The translations under genes were made by a program, and so were the position numbers. Positions 1 through 4,808 of a stretch of DNA of 5,198 nucleotides are shown piece after piece; positions within the stretch are counted from its first letter, which is position 1; every line of letters begins with the position of its first letter. The DNA is from an uncultured Collinsella sp. (GTDB lineage: Bacteria; Actinomycetota; Coriobacteriia; Coriobacteriales; Coriobacteriaceae): positions 1 to 5,198 of the forward strand of contig CAUDAE010000125.1 of the NCBI GenBank assembly GCA_958447445.1, read 5' to 3'. Below the pieces are notes generated by a model. It did not search any database and had not been told where the DNA came from. It saw nothing but the letters and a program-made list of their open reading frames with translations.

Positions 1-30
1 CTGAGTCTCGGAAACTTCAGAAACCTTCAT
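1..30 (-). CDS. 5' end of a gene downstream of pyruvate formate-lyase, unidentified (partial)
   Basis: Only the first ten codons are in the window, reading MKVSEVSETQ from an ATG at 28-30; the rest lies beyond the left edge. The start is supported by a strong ribosome binding site, AAGGAG at 38-43, seven bases before the ATG. It is a better site than that of the pyruvate formate-lyase gene just upstream. The gene lies on the same strand, 85 bases after the lyase stop, so the two are probably co-transcribed. The ten residues match no family I can recognise. From context there are two candidates. One is a small glycyl-radical-domain protein (like GrcA/YfiD) that would complete the truncated lyase. 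The other is the radical-SAM pyruvate formate-lyase activating enzyme, which commonly follows pfl. Neither can be read from these residues. Confidence 0.7.
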   Translation of the reverse strand, partial: MKVSEVSETQ

Positions 31-80
31 AATGTGTCTCCTTCGATCGATAGGCGCCGGCCGAAACCAGCGCACTAATC

Positions 81-120
81 AGTAATCGTTATTGTTAGTA
101 TAGCACTAACAATAGTTACT
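81..120 (-). promoter_or_regulatory. Stem-loop over the pfl stop codon, between pfl and the next gene
   Basis: A perfect 10-bp inverted repeat, TATTGTTAGT at 90-99 and ACTAACAATA at 105-114, encloses a 5-base loop. It begins one base after the lyase stop codon. A lower 5-bp stem, AGTAA at 81-85 with TTACT at 116-120, extends it across an internal loop and takes in the stop codon itself. It is AT-rich and has no following T-run in either direction, so it does not look like an intrinsic terminator. It could be an mRNA processing or stability element that sets the ratio of the two proteins. The TTGTTA/TAACAA half-sites also resemble those bound by the redox regulator Rex, but the spacing is three bases longer than the usual Rex site. 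Confidence 0.6.
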
Positions 121-2167
121 CGCCCAGCTGATCAAGGTCGATATCGCCAAAGAACACCTGGTCCTCCTTGCCGAGCGCACTCGGGATGATGGAGAAGGTG
201 TTGGAGATGCCGTCCTGAGCATCGCGGAACGGGAGCTTGGAAACCGAAGACAGCGAAGCGATGGCGCCGTGGCTATCGCGCTTGTGCATGGGGTTAGCAC
301 CCGGGGCGAACGGCTGGCCAGCCTTGCGGCCGTCGGGCGTGGAGCCGGTCTTCTTACCGTACACGACGTTGGAGGTAATGGTCAGAACCGAGGTCGTGGG
401 CACGGAGTTGCGATAGGTATCGTTCATGCGGATGTACTCCATGAACTGGTGCACAACGTCGTGAGCGATCTGGTCGACGCGGTCGTCGTCGTTACCGTAC
501 TTGGGGAACTCGCCCTCGGTCTCGAAGTCGACGATGATGCCGTTCTCGTCACGGACGGGGTGGACCTTGGCGTACTTGATGGCGGACAGGGAGTCAGCCA
601 CGACGGAAAGGCCAGCGATGCCCGTAGCAAACCAGCGGTGCACGTGCTTGTCGTGCAGAGCCATCTGAATGCGCTCGTAGCAATACTTATCGTGCATGTA
701 GTGAATGATGTTCAGCGAGTTGACGTACACGCCAGCGAGCCACTTCATCATGTCGTTGTACTTGGCCACAACGTCGTCGTAATCGAGCGTATCGCCCTCA
801 ACGGCGCGGTACTTGGGGCCGACCTGCTTCTTGGAGACCTCGTCAACACCGCCGTTGAGTGCGTACAGCAGGCACTTGGCCAGGTTGGCGCGGGCACCGA
901 AGAACTGCATCTCCTTGCCAATGCGCATGGAGGACACGCAGCAGGCGATGCCATAGTCGTCGCCGTGGTAAACGCGCATGAGGTCGTCGTTCTCGTACTG
1001 GATCGAGGAGCTGGCGACGGAAGTCTTGGCGCAGAACTTCTTGAAGTTCTCGGGCAGACGGGTCGACCACAGAACGGTCATGTTGGGCTCGGGGCTGGTG
1101 CCCATGTTCTCGAGCGTGTGCAGGTAGCGGTAGCTCATCTTGGTAACGAGCGTACGGCCGTCAACACCCATGCCGCCGATGGACTCGGTGACCCACTGCG
1201 GGTCGCCGGTAAACAGGGCCTGGTACTCGGGGGTACGGGCAAACTTGACCATGCGGAGCTTCATGATGAAGTGATCCACGAACTCCTGGATCTGCTCCTC
1301 GGTGAAGGTACCGTTGGCAAGGTCGCGCTCAGCGTAGATGTCGATGAACGTAGAGGTACGGCCGATGGACATAGCGGCGCCGTTCTGCTCCTTGACGGCA
1401 GCAAGGTAGGCGAAGTACATCCACTGGATGGCCTCCTGCGTGTTGGTAGCAGGGTTGGAAATATCGAAACCATAGGTCTCGGCCATCATCTTGAGCTCGC
1501 CGAGGGCGCGGATCTGCTCCTGCAGCTCCTCGCGATCGCGGATGTTGTCGGCGGTCATGACCGTCGGAGTGGAAGCCTTCTGGGCCTCCTTGTCCTTGAT
1601 CAGGTAGTCGACGCCGTACAGGGCAACACGACGGTAGTCGCCGATGATGCGGCCGCGGCCATAGCCATCGGGCAGACCGGTGATGATGTGAGCCGAGCGG
1701 CAAGCACGCATCTCGGGGGTGTAGACATCGAAGACGCCGGCGTTGTGGGTCTTGCGCTCGAAGGTGTAGCGCTCGACAACGTTCTCGTCGACCTTGTAGC
1801 CGTGCTGGCTGGCAGCCTGGCAAGCGATGCGGATACCACCGTTGACGTGCAGCGCGCGCTTGAGCGGCTTGTCAGTCTGGAGGCCAACAATGGTCTCCTT
1901 CTCGCGGTGGGCGTTATCGATGTAGCCAGCGGGGTGGCTCACGATACCCGTGACGGTCTTGGTGTCCATATCGAGGACACCGCCCTGCTCGCGCTCCTTA
2001 AGCAGCAGGTCGAGAACCTCGCCCCACAGCTCCTTGGTACGCTCGGTCGGACCTACGAGGAACGACTCATCGCCCTCGTAGGGGGTGTAGTTCTTCTGGA
2101 TGAAGTCTCGGACGTCAACCTCTCCCGTCCAGATACCTTCCTTAAAGCCTTCCCATGCCTCCTGCAT
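116..2167 (-). CDS. pflB: Pyruvate formate-lyase (formate C-acetyltransferase), lacking the C-terminal glycyl-radical segment
   Basis: This cytoplasmic enzyme of anaerobic fermentation converts pyruvate and CoA to acetyl-CoA and formate. The 683 residues align almost without gaps to E. coli PflB as I remember it. They include the DFIQKNYTPYEGDESFL block (21-37), the GRGRIIGDYRR pyruvate-site arginines (170-180), Trp325, the adjacent catalytic cysteines Cys409-Cys410 in GIACCVS, and Arg426 in FFGAR. Late conserved blocks such as SVLTITSNVVYGKKTG (593-608) are intact. The protein then ends at about the position equivalent to E. coli residue 692. The last ~68 residues, including the EGGQHLNVNV block and the RVSGYA loop with radical Gly734, are absent, and no frame of the following 115 bases encodes them. 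The start ATG has AGGAG at 2180-2184, a longish 12 bases upstream, and the N terminus aligns about nine residues into the E. coli protein. As it stands, the product could not carry its own radical. Confidence 0.95.
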   Translation of the reverse strand: MQEAWEGFKEGIWTGEVDVRDFIQKNYTPYEGDESFLVGPTERTKELWGEVLDLLLKEREQGGVLDMDTKTVTGIVSHPAGYIDNAHREKETIVGLQTDKPLKRALHVNGGIRIACQAASQHGYKVDENVVERYTFERKTHNAGVFDVYTPEMRACRSAHIITGLPDGYGRGRIIGDYRRVALYGVDYLIKDKEAQKASTPTVMTADNIRDREELQEQIRALGELKMMAETYGFDISNPATNTQEAIQWMYFAYLAAVKEQNGAAMSIGRTSTFIDIYAERDLANGTFTEEQIQEFVDHFIMKLRMVKFARTPEYQALFTGDPQWVTESIGGMGVDGRTLVTKMSYRYLHTLENMGTSPEPNMTVLWSTRLPENFKKFCAKTSVASSSIQYENDDLMRVYHGDDYGIACCVSSMRIGKEMQFFGARANLAKCLLYALNGGVDEVSKKQVGPKYRAVEGDTLDYDDVVAKYNDMMKWLAGVYVNSLNIIHYMHDKYCYERIQMALHDKHVHRWFATGIAGLSVVADSLSAIKYAKVHPVRDENGIIVDFETEGEFPKYGNDDDRVDQIAHDVVHQFMEYIRMNDTYRNSVPTTSVLTITSNVVYGKKTGSTPDGRKAGQPFAPGANPMHKRDSHGAIASLSSVSKLPFRDAQDGISNTFSIIPSALGKEDQVFFGDIDLDQLGE

Positions 2168-2396
2168 TGTGTAACCACGCTCCTAGTTACGTGTAATGCG
2201 GCGCTCTCTCACACCGCTGCTTATTGAATTCTTGAATGTTCGGCTTGCACTACCGGCTTCTTCCGTTCTTCACCGCACGTTGGTGCAGGAAAAACGTTTG
2301 TCCACCTTGGAGCTACAACCCAAAACCCAAGATTTCACCCGTCTGAGAAGGATAACATAGCGACCCTCTCCATCTGGGCTGTTATATGTTTCTTTT

Positions 2397-2424
2397 TTTA
2401 TATCATAATGGCTTTTTTTACAAA
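2397..2424 (-). promoter_or_regulatory. Possible pfl promoter in an A-tract region
   Basis: Read on the minus strand, TTTGTA (2419-2424) and TATAAA (2397-2402) are separated by 16 bases, an acceptable sigma-70-like arrangement with a weak -35. An overlapping TATGAT at 2402-2407 is another -10 candidate. The 9-base sequence CTTTTTTTA (plus strand) occurs twice, at 2392-2400 and 2412-2420, exactly 20 bases apart, so two A7 tracts lie about two helical turns apart around the promoter. Transcription from here would give a leader of roughly 220 bases. This is motif reading only. Confidence 0.35.
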
Positions 2425-2561
2425 CCCGCAGGAAATGCGCGCGCGAACAACTACCGTTCACCGATTTGTTTAGTATTTTTCCTTGCCTTTGTACGACGTT
2501 CACCCTAGCTGTTATGCCAGCTTTAGCAGGGTAAAGTGCCCCAGAGACCCCACAGAAACTG

Positions 2562-2595
2562 CAGGGCGGCCACGGAATCCCCCGTGGCCGCCCTG
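2562..2595 (-). terminator. Strong terminator hairpin after the KDG permease gene
   Basis: CAGGGCGGCCACGG (2562-2575) and CCGTGGCCGCCCTG (2582-2595) form a perfect 14-bp GC-rich stem with a 6-base loop, 39 bases past the permease stop. On the minus strand the stem is followed by a short T-containing stretch, CAGTTTCTG. The T-run is poor for a textbook intrinsic terminator, but the stem is very stable and sits where the dehydrogenase-permease unit should end. It separates that unit from pfl. Confidence 0.8.
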
Positions 2596-2634
2596 TGGCC
2601 TGGCTAGTTATTTAGCTTTGATTGCCGCTTGGCA

Positions 2635-3648
2635 TTAGGCGGCTGCGGCAGCCTTGTCGGTCGTTGCCTTGCCGTTGCCCTGGCCCTCAAAATGCTTGTA
2701 GCACCAGCTGGTGACCAGCGGGGTCAAAATAGCCGTCACGATTGCGCAGGCAGCAACCTGTGCCGTAGCCGTCGCGAGCACAGCGCCACCGTACATGGCC
2801 CCGTTGACGCTTGCCATGGCAGCAGGCGTGGCCACATTGGCTCCGGCGCAGCTCGAAATGGCCGCACCTGCGACACCCGTACCGCCCGTGAGCTTATCGA
2901 CCGCGATGACGGGAATTGCAAAGACCACCGAGCAGATCACGCCGAGCAGAATACCGGGAAGACCGCCATTAATGAGCTGGCCAAAGGTCATGGTCGAGCC
3001 CATGGCAAAGAAGACGAGCACGATGATGGCGGAAAGTGCCGGTGCCATCATCTTCTTAAAGCTGGGGAACAGGTTACCCAGAATAATGCCGACGACGATC
3101 GGCAGGATGGCGCCCACGAGCGACCAGCCGATCGGAGCCTGACCGGCAGCGCCGAGCACGATCATCGTGACCGGAGGGCCGACAACCAGCGTGGTGATGG
3201 CGACGGCGCCACGCTCGGCCTCATTGCCCATGGTGCCCATCAGACCAGCGTACATAGCGTTGTTGGCGCCGGTGCAAGCCGCCAGCATCACCATGGCAGA
3301 GATGCCAAACAGGTTGTCGTTGAACACATAAAGGATGAGCAGCGACACGGCAACGACCACGATCTGCTTGACGGCGATGATGATGGCGCCGCGTGCAGCG
3401 GCGGCAGGAGCACTCTTAAACGAAATCGTCGTACCGACGATGAGCAAAAAAGCGCCCACGAGTGGGCCTGCGCCCTGCTGGGTCATACCAAGCGTAAAGC
3501 TGCCGAGCGTTTTGAACAGGTCGGGGAATAGCGTGTTGAGCAGGCAGCCCAGCAAAAGCGGCACCAAAATATTGGCACCCGGGATGGAGGACATCTTAAA
3601 GAACGGCTCCTTTGCCGCCGGCGCCTCCACCGCAGTCGATTCACTCAT
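2635..3648 (-). CDS. kdgT: 2-keto-3-deoxygluconate permease (KdgT family)
   Basis: This inner-membrane, probably proton-coupled symporter is likely to import 2-keto-3-deoxygluconate or a related sugar acid. The 337 residues are close to the family's usual length of about 330. Residues 21-53 (SIPGANILVPLLLG through FGSFT-like LGSFTLGM) match the family N terminus. TGANNAMYAGLMG (126-138), GPPVTMIVLGAAG (157-169) and GGTGVAGAAISSCAGANVATP-type residues 255-275 match conserved E. coli KdgT blocks as I remember them. About ten hydrophobic segments span roughly residues 26 to 313, and the C-terminal tail is Ala/Lys-rich. I chose the ATG at 3646-3648 because AAAGGAG lies eight bases before it; a frame-extending ATG at 3667-3669 lies upstream of that site and would put the site inside the gene. 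The gene follows the dehydrogenase by 108 bases on the same strand. The exact substrate is inferred from the family. Confidence 0.92.
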   Translation of the reverse strand: MSESTAVEAPAAKEPFFKMSSIPGANILVPLLLGCLLNTLFPDLFKTLGSFTLGMTQQGAGPLVGAFLLIVGTTISFKSAPAAAARGAIIIAVKQIVVVAVSLLILYVFNDNLFGISAMVMLAACTGANNAMYAGLMGTMGNEAERGAVAITTLVVGPPVTMIVLGAAGQAPIGWSLVGAILPIVVGIILGNLFPSFKKMMAPALSAIIVLVFFAMGSTMTFGQLINGGLPGILLGVICSVVFAIPVIAVDKLTGGTGVAGAAISSCAGANVATPAAMASVNGAMYGGAVLATATAQVAACAIVTAILTPLVTSWCYKHFEGQGNGKATTDKAAAAA

Positions 3649-3705
3649 ATATATCTCCTTTGGATGCATGCGAATCGTAGCCGCACGCGCCTATGTCAGA
3701 AAGAA

Positions 3706-3725
3706 GGCGACAACCCCGAGTCGCC
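3706..3725 (-). terminator. Weak hairpin with T-rich tail between dehydrogenase and permease (attenuator or terminator)
   Basis: GGCGAC (3706-3711) and GTCGCC (3720-3725) form a 6-bp GC-rich stem with an 8-base loop. On the minus strand it is followed directly by TTCTTTCTG. This resembles a weak intrinsic terminator about 30 bases after the dehydrogenase stop. It may lower permease expression relative to the dehydrogenase, with read-through supplying the permease. I see no clear separate promoter for the permease in the 108-base gap. Confidence 0.5.
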
Positions 3726-3756
3726 AGGGTCGCCGCCAAACGATCACCGCGGGGTA

Positions 3757-4506
3757 TTACCCGTCCAGGACGATGCCGCCGTCGCAGTCACCGATCTCGC
3801 CGTTCACGAAGCTGGCGAGGTCGGAAGCGAAGAACAGCACCATCTGCGCAGGCTCGCTGGCCTGGGCAGCGCGGCCCAGAGGAATACCGTTGATGATGCG
3901 CTGAGAGTTCTCGTCAGAGAGAATCGAGGTCATATCGGTCAACGTGAGCGACGGGCACACGGCGTTGCAGCGAACGCCAAACTTGCCGCCCTCCTTGGCG
4001 ACCGCCTTGGTAAGGCCGTTGACACCGGCCTTGGAGCTCGCGTAGGCAGCGGTGCCAAGCAGGCCGCCGCCGATCTTGCCAGCAACGGAGCTCACGTTGA
4101 CGATAGTGCCGGCATGCGCCGCCTTAAAGTGCGGGTACACGGCGTTCATCATAGTGAAGGTACCGTTGAGGTTGATATCGATAGTGCGGCGCCACTCGGT
4201 GTCATCGATCTCGTCGAACTTCTTGGTGCTGATGACGCCAGCGCAGTTAATCAAGATGTTGGTTTGCGGCAGGTCCGTAAAAATCTGCTCGACGGTCTCG
4301 CGCGCCTTGGGCGCATCGGCGACATCGAGCTGATAGAACTTGTTGCCCTCGCCAAGCTCGGCCACTGCGGCCTCGCCCTTAGCAGCGTTCCTTGCGATGA
4401 GCGCGACATGTCCGCCGCCCGCGACGATGCCCTTGGCGATCTCGAGGCCAATGCCCTGAGTGCCGCCCGTGACAATCGCGGTCTTGCCCGTGAAGTCAAA
4501 TGCCAT
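3757..4506 (-). CDS. Short-chain dehydrogenase/reductase, possibly acting on a sugar acid (KduD/FabG-like)
   Basis: This is a cytoplasmic NAD(P)-dependent oxidoreductase with a Rossmann fold; its 249 residues are typical of classical SDRs. The dinucleotide motif TGGTQGIG is at 13-20 and the structural NCAG at 87-90. The catalytic residues are an Asn in DINLNG (110-115), Ser140 in NVSS, and Tyr155/Lys159 in YASSK. The C terminus has the usual GEIGDCDGG. Two departures are visible: CPS (184-186) replaces the common PG after the last strand, and Ala-Arg-Asn (38-40) follows strand two, where an NAD-preferring enzyme usually has Asp, so NADP(H) is favoured. I chose the ATG at 4504-4506 because AAAGGGGG lies eight bases upstream and the residues before it look non-coding; the longer frame would start at 4623. 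The KdgT-type permease next door suggests a sugar-acid substrate such as that of KduD, but the sequence does not fix it. Confidence 0.92.
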   Translation of the reverse strand: MAFDFTGKTAIVTGGTQGIGLEIAKGIVAGGGHVALIARNAAKGEAAVAELGEGNKFYQLDVADAPKARETVEQIFTDLPQTNILINCAGVISTKKFDEIDDTEWRRTIDINLNGTFTMMNAVYPHFKAAHAGTIVNVSSVAGKIGGGLLGTAAYASSKAGVNGLTKAVAKEGGKFGVRCNAVCPSLTLTDMTSILSDENSQRIINGIPLGRAAQASEPAQMVLFFASDLASFVNGEIGDCDGGIVLDG

Positions 4507-4621
4507 GACTCCATCCCCCTTTATGTAAGGTGTCTCCTTGCGGGAAGTTGGAGCATCACACGTGGCGATTATATGAGTCCCAGTCGTCATGGTGGTGACA
4601 ACCCCTCGCCTAACCGCGTGC

Positions 4622-4649
4622 ATAATAGTTCTTTGAAACGCTTCAGCAA
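4622..4649 (-). promoter_or_regulatory. Probable promoter of the dehydrogenase-permease unit
   Basis: On the minus strand TTGCTG (4644-4649) is followed after 16 bases by TATTAT (4622-4627), a five-of-six match to the -10 consensus. Transcription would begin near 4615 and leave a leader of about 110 bases. A perfect TATAAT also occurs at 4568-4573, but its only good -35 candidate, TTGTCA at 4596-4601, is 22 bases away, too far for normal use. The leader also holds an AAGGAG (4534-4539) that is not followed by a start codon at usable distance. Confidence 0.5.
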
Positions 4650-4659
4650 TTGAATGATT

Positions 4660-4682
4660 TTAAGTCTTAATGCACTCTTAAT
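4660..4682. repeat. Palindrome and 11-bp-spaced TCTTAAT repeats upstream of the dehydrogenase promoter
   Basis: TTAAGTCTTAA (4660-4670) is a perfect palindrome about a central T. Its right half belongs to TCTTAAT (4665-4671), which is repeated at 4676-4682, 11 bases further, about one helical turn. The group begins 11 bases upstream of the presumed -35 of the dehydrogenase promoter, a typical position for a regulator site. No regulator can be assigned. Confidence 0.45.
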
Positions 4683-4725
4683 ATTGCCTAGCGGCCAAGT
4701 AGATTTTTGGGACATGCCTAGAAAT

Positions 4726-4800
4726 CCACCGAATGGGATGGTTGAGCGGGGGTATCATCTTTCACCGAAAATAGTTTCTAGTGTTAGGGGTTTTCGGTGG
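4726..4800. repeat. Three copies of a CACCGAA box in the divergent intergenic region
   Basis: CCACCGAA at 4726-4733, TCACCGAA at 4762-4769 and, inverted, TTCGGTGG at 4793-4800. The first and third are perfect inverted copies. The second and third also form the inner arms of the hairpin over the MarR start. In addition, CTAGAAA at 4718-4724 is matched in inverted form by TTTCTAG at 4775-4781. MarR-family proteins commonly bind palindromes in the intergenic region they share with their target, so these are operator candidates. Confidence 0.45.
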
Positions 4801-4808
4801 AAGATACC
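4751..4808 (+). promoter_or_regulatory. Long hairpin enclosing the RBS and GTG start of the MarR gene
   Basis: The inner arms are CACCGAAAA (4763-4771) and TTTTCGGTG (4791-4799). Three further pairs follow (4760-4762 with 4800-4802, one of them G-T). After a 3-base bulge (4757-4759) comes GGTATC (4751-4756) with GATACC (4803-4808). This gives about 18 pairs with a 19-base loop. The AGGGG ribosome binding site (4786-4790) is at the 3' edge of the loop and the GTG start (4797-4799) is inside the stem. In RNA this should hinder translation; in DNA it could be an operator. Confidence 0.6.

Larger units (their letters stand above)
2168..2634. other. 467-base intergenic region upstream of pfl
   Basis: No convincing gene is present. 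A 77-codon minus-strand reading frame at 2270-2503 has an unfamiliar composition and no visible ribosome binding site worth noting. From right to left along the pfl direction the region holds the permease terminator (2562-2595). Next is a weaker bulged hairpin at 2502-2532, with ACCCT/AGGGT outside and AGCTG/CAGCT inside. Then comes an AT-rich segment at about 2380-2480 with two A-tracts and a possible promoter, and finally about 220 bases of probable untranslated leader up to the pfl start. The middle is clearly more AT-rich than the flanking genes, as expected for a promoter. I see no FNR-type TTGAT-N4-ATCAA site and no riboswitch I can name. Confidence 0.6.

Noticed and set aside
90..114. 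Rex operator between pfl and the next gene
   Set aside because: The half-sites match but the spacer is three bases longer than the usual 18-bp Rex site, and the palindrome is downstream of pfl rather than at a promoter; kept only as a possibility.
116..120. A frameshift or readthrough explanation for the short lyase
   Set aside because: None of the frames in the 115 bases after the stop encodes the HLNVNV or RVSGYA segments, and a separate gene start with a strong RBS follows. Only an assembly deletion could still explain it, and that cannot be tested from the window.
269..2227. A 652-codon open frame on the plus strand opposite pfl
   Set aside because: It mirrors the lyase gene; its Val/Leu/Gly/Asp/His-rich product has no recognisable domain and arises from the codon bias of the real gene on the other strand.
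2270..2503. A 77-codon minus-strand frame in the pfl upstream region
   Set aside because: No family resemblance and no good RBS; it crosses the AT-rich promoter-like segment, so it is more likely chance.
2629..3531. A 300-codon open frame on the plus strand opposite the permease
   Set aside because: The product is an Arg/His/Asp/Gly-rich low-complexity protein; the opposite strand encodes a clear KdgT with a good RBS.
3664..4653. A 329-codon open frame on the plus strand opposite the dehydrogenase
   Set aside because: It is a shadow of the SDR gene, whose catalytic motifs are all present on the minus strand.
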